Under the pieces are notes generated by a model that did not search any database, was not told where the DNA came from, and saw nothing but the letters and a program-made list of their open reading frames with translations. The translations under genes and the position numbers were made by a program. From Chloroflexota bacterium (lineage in GTDB: Bacteria; Chloroflexota; Dehalococcoidia; Dehalococcoidales; RBG-16-60-22), in NCBI GenBank assembly GCA_025358235.1, contig JANYKH010000207.1, positions 1 to 10,168 of the forward strand: DNA of 10,168 bases, given 5' to 3'. Each line of letters opens with the position of its first letter. Position 1 is the stretch's first letter. Shown piece by piece: positions 1 to 6,640 of this stretch.

Positions 1-138
1 GTGCCGATAGTGGCGGGACTGGTGCAGAATAACATCGGTTACATACTTGAAGGGGCCATTCCGGCGGCTGTGGTGGCTTTATTGGCGGACCAAGTTTTCG
101 CCGCGCTGGAGTCCGGTTTTGTTTACCGGCCCCGTTAG
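1..138 (+). CDS. C-terminal end of an osmoprotectant-type ABC transporter permease (partial, cut by the left edge)
   Basis: Frame 1 is open from the first base to a TAG at 136-138 and gives 45 residues. They read as the last membrane helix of an OpuC/ProW-type permease: the segment EGAIPAAVVALLAD followed by FAALE matches the family pattern of a Gly-Ala-Ile-Pro-Ala-Ala helix and a terminal Leu-Glu stretch. Such permeases form the membrane channel of ATP-driven uptake systems for glycine betaine, choline or proline. The start and most of the protein lie outside the window, so the exact family member (OpuCB, OpuCD or ProW) cannot be told. The gene converges on dctM with 28 bases between the two stops, so it belongs to a separate transcription unit. 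The call rests on a short C-terminal match only. Confidence 0.62.
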   Translation: MPIVAGLVQNNIGYILEGAIPAAVVALLADQVFAALESGFVYRPR

Positions 139-166
139 ACCTTTTCGGGGACTGCCCATTAGTTTA

Positions 167-1477
167 TTAATTCATAAGGGAAGGTAAAAACAGCGCCACT
201 TGCGGAAAGACTATCAACGTCGCTACCACCAGGAAATCCAACAACACGAAAGGTATGACGCCTTTTACGATGTCCTCAAAAGGGATATGCGGTGCCAGAC
301 CGCTTACTACGAAGAGGTTTAGCCCCACCGGTGGCGTCAACATTGAGAGTTCGCTTTCGATAATCACGATTATCCCGAAAAGAATCGGGTCGATGCCAAG
401 GGTTTTAATTGCCGGGAATATAATGGGCAGCGTCAGGGCCATCATCCCGATCGGCTCCATAAACATTCCCAGAATAAAATACAGAAAAGATATACCGATC
501 AGCACAATGATGGGCGAAACCTGCATGCCCACTACCATGCGGCTGACCTGGTAAGTGACCTGGGTGTAGGCCAGAAACCGCGCGAAGTACAGCACCCCAA
601 AAACGATAAGCAGCACCATGCAGGTGGTCTCAATTGTCTTGGTGAGGCCGTCCATCGTGCTGCTCCAGTTCATTCTCCGGCGGATAATGCCCACCATCAG
701 GATAAAAGCCGCCCCCACCGCCCCCGCCTCGGTTGCCGTAATCCATCCGGAATAGAGCCCACCCATCACTATCACAGCGACGCCGATCATCGGCCATGTT
801 ACTCCAATTGAACCGAACCGCTCTTTCCAGGTTGCGCCGTGAATCGGCGGCGCCAGCTTCGGATTAATCATAGAAACGATGACAACATAGCCGATGTAGT
901 AGGCCGCGGTGAGCAGCCCGGGCAGTATGCCCGCGATCAGCATCTTGGTTACTGATTGCTCCACCATGATGCAGTAAATAACAATCGTGAAACTGGGCGG
1001 AATCAGGATCGCCAGGGTGCCCGTCGCCGCGATGCAGCCCACGGACAGCTTGCGGTCGTAATTGTATTTTTCCAGTTCGCTTAGCGCTACTTTGGACAGT
1101 ACACCCGCGGAGGCCACGCTTGAACCGCAGACCGCCGCAAACCCCGCTCCCCCCAGTATTACCGCCGCCAGCAGTCCGCCGGGGATTCCCCCCACCCATT
1201 TTTTGGCGGAGGAAAACAGGTCGTCGGCAAACCCCGCGGCATGGGAGAAAAACCCCATCGCCACGAATAGGGGAATAACGGAATAACCGTAGTTGGAAGT
1301 AATCCCAAATGCCGCCGTTCCCAGCGATTTAAGTGTCGCGAGGGGGCCTGTCAGAATGAGATAACCAGCGACCGCCGTCAGGATAGCGGCAAAGGCCAGG
1401 CGCATCCCGAGCATCACCAGCAAAATAAAAATAACGATGCCGGCCAGACCGAGATATAACTGGGCTTCTGCGCTCAT
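167..1477 (-). CDS. dctM: TRAP transporter large permease (DctM family)
   Basis: This 436-residue, very hydrophobic protein has the usual length of the large TRAP subunit, the 12-helix (or so) channel that drives sodium-coupled uptake of organic acids through the cytoplasmic membrane. Family motifs are present: IPLF near 68-71, GSSVAS at 118-123, IPPSF at 159-163, EPIGM at 341-345 and TPPVGLNLF at 381-389, the last being the classic helix-breaking motif of the second half. The ATG start shares an ATGA overlap with the dctQ stop, and GGGAG lies 7 bases upstream, so it is translationally coupled to dctQ. It is the last gene of the minus-strand operon. I see no damage in it. Substrate is unknown because specificity lies in the binding protein. 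Confidence 0.95.
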   Translation of the reverse strand: MSAEAQLYLGLAGIVIFILLVMLGMRLAFAAILTAVAGYLILTGPLATLKSLGTAAFGITSNYGYSVIPLFVAMGFFSHAAGFADDLFSSAKKWVGGIPGGLLAAVILGGAGFAAVCGSSVASAGVLSKVALSELEKYNYDRKLSVGCIAATGTLAILIPPSFTIVIYCIMVEQSVTKMLIAGILPGLLTAAYYIGYVVIVSMINPKLAPPIHGATWKERFGSIGVTWPMIGVAVIVMGGLYSGWITATEAGAVGAAFILMVGIIRRRMNWSSTMDGLTKTIETTCMVLLIVFGVLYFARFLAYTQVTYQVSRMVVGMQVSPIIVLIGISFLYFILGMFMEPIGMMALTLPIIFPAIKTLGIDPILFGIIVIIESELSMLTPPVGLNLFVVSGLAPHIPFEDIVKGVIPFVLLDFLVVATLIVFPQVALFLPSLMN

Positions 1478-2001
1478 CTGGCCGCTCCCTGTTCCGCCGC
1501 CCCTGTGACGGCTTTATTGCGCTTCGTTAGTGACAGGAAGAAACGGAACGAGAGCGCAAGCATGCCGATTAAAACGATGATTTTGCCCGGCCAGACCGGA
1601 TAGTTCACCAGTCCGCCGATCACTTCGTTTGTCGAAAAAGAATTCACTGTTCCCATGACACTGGAGATAACAATAAAGATAGAAATCACCAGGCAAAGCG
1701 TCAGCCCAGTTGCGTCCAGAATGCGCTGGGTGAGCTTCGGCAGGCGGCTGGTTACGGCATCCATGCGGATGTTATGCCCTGTGGATTCCGTGTACGCCAG
1801 CCCGCCGAAGATAATCAACACCATCATATACTGTACCAGTTCATAAACTCCCGGAACTGAAACATGGAATTTGCGGGTGACTGCGTCGAAGCAGATCAAA
1901 ACCATGATAATGAGTACGGTGATACTGCTCACAACGGCGCACCCCCGTTCGAGACGGGTCATGAAACGTTCCGGGCGGGTCAGGTTATTTTGTGCCTTCA
2001 T
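1474..2001 (-). CDS. dctQ: TRAP transporter small permease (DctQ family)
   Basis: This 175-residue protein has four predicted membrane helices, at about 20-41, 53-70, 95-117 and 139-157, which is the normal topology of the small TRAP membrane subunit. The loop after helix 2 carries GHNIRMD (75-81), matching the family's conserved His-x-x-x-Asp region. DctQ packs against DctM and supports docking of the substrate-loaded binding protein. The ATG at 1999-2001 lies inside the 3' end of dctP (17-base overlap) with only a weak GAAG upstream, so its translation probably depends on ribosomes arriving from dctP. The stop overlaps the dctM start (ATGA). Because dctP has an internal stop, dctQ expression could be reduced by polarity. 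Confidence 0.9.
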   Translation of the reverse strand: MKAQNNLTRPERFMTRLERGCAVVSSITVLIIMVLICFDAVTRKFHVSVPGVYELVQYMMVLIIFGGLAYTESTGHNIRMDAVTSRLPKLTQRILDATGLTLCLVISIFIVISSVMGTVNSFSTNEVIGGLVNYPVWPGKIIVLIGMLALSFRFFLSLTKRNKAVTGAAEQGAAR

Positions 2002-3082
2002 ACTTCTTTATCGCTGCTTGGAGCGCATCAAGAACTTTCTGTCCGCCCTTATCCTGCGTGGATTTTATCCATGAATCCCAAACCGCCGGGACAAGTCTCT
2101 TGGTTATTTCTGCTCTCTGAGCCGCCGTAAAGTCGGTGATTTCCACATTCTTGGCTTTCCAGGTATCAAGGATTCTCTTGCCCTCGGCTTCCCAAAGCTT
2201 GGAATGCTCGACAGGGATGGTCTTGGCAACATCAGTCATCAGGGCTTTGAGTTCCGGCTGAAGGCTGTTCCATTTGTCCAGGTTCATGACGGTGAGGTAA
2301 CCTGATACGCCCTGGCCGTAGAAGGTGGCGTATTTGCAGACTTCATGGATGCCCATGGAGTTGAAGGTGGTGTAAGGCAGAATCGCGCCGTCTACGGTAC
2401 CCTTCTGGATTGCCATGGCAGTTTCTGTCGTATCGATGTTGATGGGCTTCGCGCCGAGCATCGCCAGGGCGGTAGCCTGTTGTCCGGTAACTCAGATATT
2501 GAGTCCTTTGAAATCGTCCGGCGTCTTTATAGGCTTGTTGCCCATATATTCATAGGACGTGGCGCCGGTAACGTAAAGAGCTTTAAGGTTAACTTTCTTA
2601 AGTTCATTCTCGAGTTCGGGCATGGTCATTAATTCGGTGCCCGCTTTTGCGATTACCAGCGGATCAGCCGTCAGGTTGGGGAGCATGAAGGCGTTGTAAA
2701 GCGGCAGATCGCCCTGGTAGTAACCGATAACCAGCAGTGCCATGTCAAAGCTGCCGGCGCCCAGGTTCTTGACCTGTTCGGCGCTCGGGCCCAACGCGCC
2801 CATGTAATTGTGCTGGAAGGTAACCGCGCCGCCGGTTGCCTTGGTAATGGCATCGCCGAAGATATTTTGACCCTTGGTGATTACCGCTTCCGCGGCATGA
2901 TAGTTGGATTTGAGCAGTAAATTATTATACTTAAAAGCCGGTGGTGCCGTTGATGCCGGTGCGGCAGATGTGGCCGCCGGAGCAGGCGGAGCGCTGGTGG
3001 TGGTGGGGCTTGAAGTGCATCCGATCAAAGCCATGGAGATTGCGAGCACAATTGCCAGACACAGGGTGAATTTTCTGAGCAT
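1985..3082 (-). pseudogene. dctP: TRAP transporter substrate-binding lipoprotein (DctP family), interrupted by an in-frame TGA
   Basis: Read through, the frame has 365 codons, close to a normal DctP plus a linker. A lipoprotein signal peptide ends with LIGC (Cys22), followed by a Thr/Ser/Pro/Ala-rich linker (23-50) that would tether the domain outside the membrane. The body has typical DctP features, including a DFKGLNI segment before the hinge strand and a later GTVDGAILP segment. Codon 197 is TGA (2492-2494), in frame with both halves and with no shift, giving pieces of 196 and 168 residues. Its place is where the family has the Arg of the LRVP motif that binds the substrate carboxylate. 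One C-to-T change (CGA to TGA) would explain it. The start chosen is ATG 3082, because GGAGGG at 3092-3097 is 9 bases away; a GTG at 3088 is only 3 bases away. The cause may be mutation, read error or, less likely, recoding. The gene identity is secure; whether it is functional is not. Confidence 0.85.
2492..2494 (-). other. In-frame TGA codon inside dctP
   Basis: On the minus strand the codons run ATC TGA GTT ACC GGA, and the DctP-like protein continues in the same frame on both sides. The lesion is a single codon with no insertion or deletion. TGA is the normal stop of several neighbours (AOR at 3445-3447, the ferredoxin subunit at 5337-5339), so the genome does not read TGA as an amino acid in general. 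Confidence 0.9.
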
Positions 3083-3091
3083 TGTCACTGA

Positions 3092-3097
3092 CCCTCC
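3092..3097 (-). promoter_or_regulatory. Ribosome binding site deciding the dctP start
   Basis: The minus strand reads AAAGGAGGGTCAGTGACAATG. GGAGGG is 9 bases from the ATG at 3082 and 3 bases from the upstream GTG at 3088, so the ATG is the better start. Confidence 0.8.
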
Positions 3098-3107
3098 TTT
3101 TTATTGC

Positions 3108-3129
3108 TTCATTAACTAACGTCAATGAA
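3108..3129. repeat. Small inverted repeat in the moaD-like/dctP gap
   Basis: Perfect 6-base arms TTCATT and AATGAA are separated by 10 bases. In the minus-strand transcript this hairpin lies just before the dctP ribosome site, in the only sizeable gap (93 bases to the chosen start) of the operon. It could be an operator, an RNA processing site or chance. I see no good promoter in this gap and no U-tract that would make it a terminator. Confidence 0.3.
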
Positions 3130-3175
3130 ATAGTTATTGTTACGAGCGGCAGCGGTATTGGGATATACAGGAAAA

Positions 3176-3448
3176 CTAACCGCCCCCCACTATCAGAACA
3201 ATCCGGATTTCGTCTCCGTCTTTGACTTTTTTATTGAGTTCATCCGGGAAAGCTGATTTCCCGTTCAGGAGCACGTTTAGATAATCAATCAGTTCTCCGC
3301 CTGGCTGGAAGAAGCCGGGTCTGGCGGACGGGAATCGGCTAACCGCCGCGTTAAGGCATTCCCCGATGGTAGCCCCCTCCACCTCCATCTCGCGGGTATT
3401 CCCCGTCAGATGGTCCAATATCGGGTCCAGAATCAGTTTGATACTCAA
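3176..3448 (-). CDS. MoaD/ThiS-like ubiquitin-fold sulfur carrier protein, AOR-linked
   Basis: This 90-residue protein has the size and beta-grasp pattern of MoaD/ThiS proteins. It includes an LNVLLNGK strand (about 57-64), a KVKDGDEIRIV stretch and a C-terminal Gly-Gly-Gly tail, the site where these carriers are adenylated and thiocarboxylated. MoaD donates sulfur to make the dithiolene of molybdopterin, and MoaD-like proteins are often encoded beside tungsten AORs, where they are thought to serve cofactor formation or enzyme maturation. The start is a TTG that overlaps the AOR stop (TTGA at 3445-3448), with AGGA 7 bases upstream, so its output is probably coupled to AOR. No MoeB-type activating enzyme is in the window. 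Its job with this AOR is inferred from position. Confidence 0.85.
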   Translation of the reverse strand: MSIKLILDPILDHLTGNTREMEVEGATIGECLNAAVSRFPSARPGFFQPGGELIDYLNVLLNGKSAFPDELNKKVKDGDEIRIVLIVGGG

Positions 3449-5340
3449 GCGTGCTTCCTGTACCCAGCGGCGTAGTCCGGCAATCCCAGCCTGACGAGTG
3501 TTTCCGCCTTCGGGATTCCATCATAATCCCAGCCCATGTATTCATAATACTGGCTCAGCATGTTATCAAATTCAGTCTTATCTATGCCGGTGGGGCCGCG
3601 GGGCGTTTCTTCCATTTTGAGGAAGTTCGGCGGCAGCGTATCATCTTTGCGCCGAAACCCGGCCCTTAATTGAATCATTTTTTCGATATTATAAATGCGT
3701 TCCCCGGTGGTCAGCAGGTCATCGCCTGACGAATTTTCACCGGTGGCCAGAGAGTAAAGTTCGGCGATTTCATCCGGTTCCAGCCCGCCGAAGAGTCCCC
3801 CCACCGCCCACGCGCAAATGTTCAGGGAATTGAACAACGCCGATATTTTCTGATCAAGGCCCAGGAAAACGCCTTTGCCTTCGATCGAACGGGGATTCTT
3901 GATCGTGGCGGCCGCACCTTCAACTCCCAGAGTTTCTTTTAATCTCCGCGAGCCGGTGGCGTACATCTGCACACCACCCCTTAGATGGTCCGCCCCTCTC
4001 GTGGCCGTGGCGTAGCCCAGCCCCTGGACAAAGTTCATGCCTTTGCCAAGGAACAGGGCGCTCACTTCTACGCCCTTGACGGTCTTGAGGCAGATTTGTG
4101 AGCCGGGAATCTTCTGTGCGGATTTTTCCGACCCGTCCGCCAGCACGTCTCCGAAGCCTTGCCGGTAAGCAATGCGCGGCAGTAATTTAATAATGGCGTC
4201 GGCGTTGCCCCAGCTCAGGTCAAGGCCGTCCGTGTCTTTTAATGTTAGCAGTCCCCGCTGCCAGCATTCCATTGCAAACGCGACTGTGTTGCCGCAAGCG
4301 TGAGTGTCCAGCCCCAGATCGTCGCAGATGCCCTGCATGTGCAGAATCGCCGGCAGGTTATCGATGCCGAGCTTGGGGCCGAGCGGATAAGTCGTTCCGT
4401 ATTCGTTGCTCTCACTGTAAACGCCGTATTTGGGGTCTTTCACCTGGAAGTAGTGCGCGCAGGAGATGGGGCACGCGGAACAGCCCTTGTGCTTAACCGC
4501 AAATTGTTTTTCGAACGCCTCTGAGGTTAGTTTCTCCCAACCTTCGAAGTAGCCGGCTTGCAGGTTCCGGGTTGGCAGAGAGCCCAGTTCATGATAACGT
4601 TTAATCAGGAACAGGCTGCCCTCTTGCCGGAACATATTGTAGAATGGCGAGGCCATTATTTTGCCGTAGGCCTTCTTGACTGCCTGGTGAAATTCTTTCG
4701 GTTTGGCTATCTTGACCGACCCCGTCCCCCGCACTGCGATGGCTTTCAGGTTCTTCGAGCCCATCACCGCGCTTACCCCGCCCTTCCCCCCCGCCCGTGT
4801 AATGTTGGTCATGATCTTGCTGACGCGGACCTGGTTTTCCCCCGCCTGCCCGATGCACATAACCCGCAACTCGGGTTCGCGGAGTTCCTGCGCCAGCAGG
4901 GCGTTGGTCTGATGCGTGCCTTTGCCCCAGACTTTAGATGCGTCCCGCAGTTCTACATGTTTATCATTAATGTACAGATAGACCGGCTTGGGAGAGCGTC
5001 CGTAAAATATCATCTGGTCGTAGCCGGCAAATTTCAGTTCCGTGGAGAAATCCCCACCCCCGTTCCCGTCGGAAAGACCCTCATTGACGGCGGACTTGGA
5101 ACTTACCGTCCAGCGTGAAGAGGCCGGGAATGCGGTGCCGTTAAGCGGTCCTACCCCAACACAAAAAATATTTTCCGGGCCCAGAGCATCGATGCCCGGT
5201 TTCAGTTCGTCAAATAGAACCTTGCTGTTGGCGCCCCGCCCTCCGATATACTTCAACCGCATCTCTTCAGACAGCGGTTCTTTCACTATTTTACCTTCAG
5301 TCAGGTAGACTCTGAGGATTTGCCCTGCCCATCCGTTCAT
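3445..5340 (-). CDS. aor: Tungsten-type aldehyde:ferredoxin oxidoreductase (AOR family)
   Basis: At 631 residues this matches the AOR family, cytoplasmic enzymes with a W-bispterin and one [4Fe-4S] cluster that interconvert aldehydes and carboxylic acids. The N-terminal pterin domain shows GGRG (33-36). Cluster ligands are Cys287, Cys290 and Cys294 (C-x2-C-x3-C) plus Cys509. The first pterin motif D-x-x-G-L-D is intact at 340-345. Glu313 and His452 (in GADHLRG) fit the catalytic Glu/His pair described for Pyrococcus AOR. The second pterin motif, usually D-x-x-G-L-C, is NSLNIC (504-509). The ATG overlaps the ferredoxin stop (ATGA), with GGAGG 9 bases upstream. Neighbours are a [4Fe-4S] subunit before and a MoaD-like protein after, as in multi-subunit bacterial AORs of the Aromatoleum type, but no FAD/NADH subunit follows here. 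Substrate is unknown. A benzoyl-CoA reductase BamB-like role is possible but not favoured. Confidence 0.93.
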   Translation of the reverse strand: MNGWAGQILRVYLTEGKIVKEPLSEEMRLKYIGGRGANSKVLFDELKPGIDALGPENIFCVGVGPLNGTAFPASSRWTVSSKSAVNEGLSDGNGGGDFSTELKFAGYDQMIFYGRSPKPVYLYINDKHVELRDASKVWGKGTHQTNALLAQELREPELRVMCIGQAGENQVRVSKIMTNITRAGGKGGVSAVMGSKNLKAIAVRGTGSVKIAKPKEFHQAVKKAYGKIMASPFYNMFRQEGSLFLIKRYHELGSLPTRNLQAGYFEGWEKLTSEAFEKQFAVKHKGCSACPISCAHYFQVKDPKYGVYSESNEYGTTYPLGPKLGIDNLPAILHMQGICDDLGLDTHACGNTVAFAMECWQRGLLTLKDTDGLDLSWGNADAIIKLLPRIAYRQGFGDVLADGSEKSAQKIPGSQICLKTVKGVEVSALFLGKGMNFVQGLGYATATRGADHLRGGVQMYATGSRRLKETLGVEGAAATIKNPRSIEGKGVFLGLDQKISALFNSLNICAWAVGGLFGGLEPDEIAELYSLATGENSSGDDLLTTGERIYNIEKMIQLRAGFRRKDDTLPPNFLKMEETPRGPTGIDKTEFDNMLSQYYEYMGWDYDGIPKAETLVRLGLPDYAAGYRKHA

Positions 5341-5861
5341 GACGCCTGACCTCCTTTTTCCCAGCTAAACGGGGATTTGAGGTTTGGCCCCTCCGGTACC
5401 GGGCGGCTGTGGTATTCCGCGCTCAGGCGGGCTACTTCTGCCGGGCTGTGGCCAGAATTAACTTCGGTGACAACCAGCGCTTGCCGGGAACACACCTGGG
5501 CGCATTCCGGATTCCCATTGCAGAGATCACACTTGAAAGAACGTCCACTTTCTGAATTGAAATGGATGGCGGACATCGGGCATGCCGCGGCGCACGCTTC
5601 ACAGGCAATACACAAATCGGGATCGGCAATGACCCCCCGTACGGGGTCGCGTGAGAGCGCCCCGGAAGGACAGGCCTCGATGCACTCCGGTTCTGCGCAT
5701 TGCAGGCAGGTTGATACCCGGTTATTTCCGAATTCTTCATCCCGGTAGACGCGGATGCGGGAACCGCTGGTGCTGCATTCGCCGTCATGGGCCAGTGAGC
5801 AAACGAATTCACATAACCGGCAACCGACGCATTTGTCCTGAAAGATTTCAATTTGTTTCAT
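5337..5861 (-). CDS. Polyferredoxin-like electron-transfer subunit with four [4Fe-4S] clusters
   Basis: The 174-residue protein has four Cys groups: C11/14/17/21, C52/55/60/64, C84/87/90/94 and C111/114/120/124. The middle groups end in Cys-Pro, as in HycB/DmsB-type proteins. This predicts four [4Fe-4S] clusters forming an electron wire. There is no signal peptide or membrane segment, so it should be cytoplasmic. Being first in the operon and overlapping AOR by ATGA, it is most likely the small electron-transfer subunit of that enzyme, comparable in role to AorA of Aromatoleum. One further Cys (29) is outside the groups. The C-terminal 45 residues or so are polar and lack cysteines. The ATG has AGGAG 5 bases upstream and lies about 60 bases below a strong promoter. 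Physical pairing with AOR is inferred from gene order. Confidence 0.9.
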   Translation of the reverse strand: MKQIEIFQDKCVGCRLCEFVCSLAHDGECSTSGSRIRVYRDEEFGNNRVSTCLQCAEPECIEACPSGALSRDPVRGVIADPDLCIACEACAAACPMSAIHFNSESGRSFKCDLCNGNPECAQVCSRQALVVTEVNSGHSPAEVARLSAEYHSRPVPEGPNLKSPFSWEKGGQAS

Positions 5862-5930
5862 GTGGACTCCTGCTGACCATTCAATAATAAGCTATGCGGG
5901 GCGGAAATCAATAGTCTTGTGGAATGAATA

Positions 5931-5959
5931 AGTATAAAACCGTCCCCGGCTTTTGTCAA
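5931..5959 (-). promoter_or_regulatory. Sigma-70-type promoter for the ferredoxin-AOR-TRAP operon
   Basis: The minus strand has TTGACA (5954-5959), exactly 17 bases, then TATACT (5931-5936), which matches the consensus in all six -35 bases and five of six -10 bases. Transcription would begin near 5924 and leave a leader of about 60 bases before the ATG at 5861. This promoter should be able to drive all six minus-strand genes down to 167, as no other convincing promoter was found between them. Confidence 0.78.
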
Positions 5960-5973
5960 TTATGCAGGTCATA

Positions 5974-6004
5974 TATGTAAACATAACCGAATTGACGAAT
6001 TATG
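5974..6004. promoter_or_regulatory. Candidate shared operator between the divergent promoters
   Basis: An AT-rich block midway between the two -35 boxes holds overlapping symmetric elements. TATGT-AA-ACATA (5974-5985) is a perfect inverted repeat. CATAA (5982-5986) and TTATG (6000-6004) are 5-base arms 13 bases apart. AATT-GACG-AATT (5990-6001) is another dyad, and CGAATT is also repeated directly at an 8-base step. The location upstream of both -35 boxes suits an activator that serves both operons. The regulator family cannot be named, and short AT-rich dyads can occur by chance. Confidence 0.4.
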
Positions 6005-6037
6005 ATCTCAAAAACCTTAAATAATTGCCCCGTGCCG

Positions 6038-6066
6038 TTGACGAAACCATGGGTTAGTGTTAGAAT
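6038..6066 (+). promoter_or_regulatory. Sigma-70-type promoter for the molybdenum hydroxylase operon
   Basis: TTGACG (6038-6043), a 17-base spacer and TAGAAT (6061-6066) match the consensus at five of six bases each. Transcription would start near 6073, leaving a leader of about 97 bases before the TTG start at 6170. It points away from the minus-strand promoter, and the two -35 boxes are 78 bases apart. Confidence 0.7.
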
Positions 6067-6131
6067 CCTGCTGTCTTTCAGCCGGCAGTTTAGCCCCTGA
6101 TATTCCCTTTCTTCTTTGTCTGTAACGAGAG

Positions 6132-6147
6132 CCGGGCGGACCGCCGG
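6132..6147 (+). other. GC-rich leader hairpin before the small-subunit gene
   Basis: CCGGGCGGACCGCCGG can fold as CCGG/CCGG plus CG/CG, with one bulged G and a 3-base loop. It lies 11 bases upstream of the GGAG ribosome site. It might modulate translation; there is no U-tract, so it is not an intrinsic terminator. This rests on eye folding only. Confidence 0.3.
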
Positions 6148-6158
6148 ACGTCATTTCT

Positions 6159-6162
6159 GGAG
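6159..6162 (+). promoter_or_regulatory. Ribosome binding site deciding a TTG start
   Basis: GGAG is followed by 7 bases and a TTG at 6170. This picks the TTG that opens the recognisable domain, and not the in-frame TTG at 6116 or the out-of-frame ATG at 6163. Confidence 0.7.
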
Positions 6163-6169
6163 ATGCGCA

Positions 6170-6640
6170 TTGAAAAAGACCATCAGTCTGGATGTTAACG
6201 GCGCCACCTATGAAACCGCCGCCGAGCCGCAGGATACTCTGCTTGATGTTCTGCGCGGCAACCTCCGTCTCACCGGTACGAAAAAGGGATGTGAGACCGG
6301 CAACTGCGGCGCCTGTACTGTTCTTTTTGACGGCAATGCCGTAGATTCCTGCCTGATCCTGGCTTTGGAAGCGGAAGGACACAAAATCATCACTATCGAA
6401 GGCCTTGCTGACGCCAGTAAACTCCATCCGCTGCAACAGGCTTTCATCAAATACGGCGCTATCCAGTGCGGTTACTGCACGCCCGGTATGTTGCTTTCCG
6501 CCAAGGCCCTGCTGGACCGCCTGCCCCGGGCTAATGAGGAAGATATCCGCAAAGGACTTGAGGGTAACCTCTGCCGCTGTACTGGCTATAAGCAAATCGT
6601 TGAAGCCGTCGAGGCAGTTGTGCGGGGTGAGTTCAAATGA
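6170..6640 (+). CDS. Molybdenum hydroxylase small subunit, two [2Fe-2S] clusters (CoxS/XDH small subunit family)
   Basis: From the TTG at 6170 the product is 156 residues, the usual size of a free-standing small subunit. The N-terminal plant-type [2Fe-2S] site uses Cys41, 46, 49 and 61 (GCETGNCGACTV region). The C-terminal helical domain binds a second [2Fe-2S] with Cys100, Cys103 (QCGYC), Cys135 and Cys137 (CRC). These clusters pass electrons between the Mo-pterin site of the large subunit and FAD of the medium subunit. A frame extension to a TTG at 6116 would add 18 residues without family likeness, and the ribosome site supports 6170. The stop overlaps the next start (ATGA at 6637-6640). 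There is no signal peptide, so the complex should be cytoplasmic. The family is clear; the substrate is not. Confidence 0.94.
   Translation: MKKTISLDVNGATYETAAEPQDTLLDVLRGNLRLTGTKKGCETGNCGACTVLFDGNAVDSCLILALEAEGHKIITIEGLADASKLHPLQQAFIKYGAIQCGYCTPGMLLSAKALLDRLPRANEEDIRKGLEGNLCRCTGYKQIVEAVEAVVRGEFK

Noticed and set aside
130..150. Terminator hairpin CCCCG/CGGGG between the permease and dctM
   Set aside because: The stem is only 5 bases with an 11-base loop, it overlaps the stop codon, and there is no T-tract on either strand.
1985..2461. Separate gene starting at the ATG at 2461
   Set aside because: It is the C-terminal half of DctP, in the same frame as the upstream half and with no signal peptide. 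No good ribosome site precedes it.
2462..2494. Selenocysteine decoding of the TGA in dctP
   Set aside because: A short CAGG/CCTG stem follows the TGA, but its loop lacks the G-rich apex expected of a bacterial SECIS. The replaced residue is an Arg in a non-redox protein, so a selenoprotein makes no functional sense.
4558..5118. A 186-codon plus-strand frame opposite AOR
   Set aside because: The protein has no recognisable family features and runs antisense to a well-supported AOR gene; it is a shadow frame.
3445..5861. Class II benzoyl-CoA reductase BamBC
   Set aside because: Gene order with a MoaD-like partner fits AOR better, and no other bam genes are in view; I could not exclude it by phylogeny.
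5962..6024. A 20-codon leader ORF between the divergent promoters
   Set aside because: It has no ribosome site, lies upstream of the plus promoter, and its codons coincide with the operator-like repeats.
6116..6169. Longer small-subunit start at TTG 6116
   Set aside because: The extra 18 residues do not resemble the family, and the GGAG at 6159-6162 is correctly spaced for TTG 6170.
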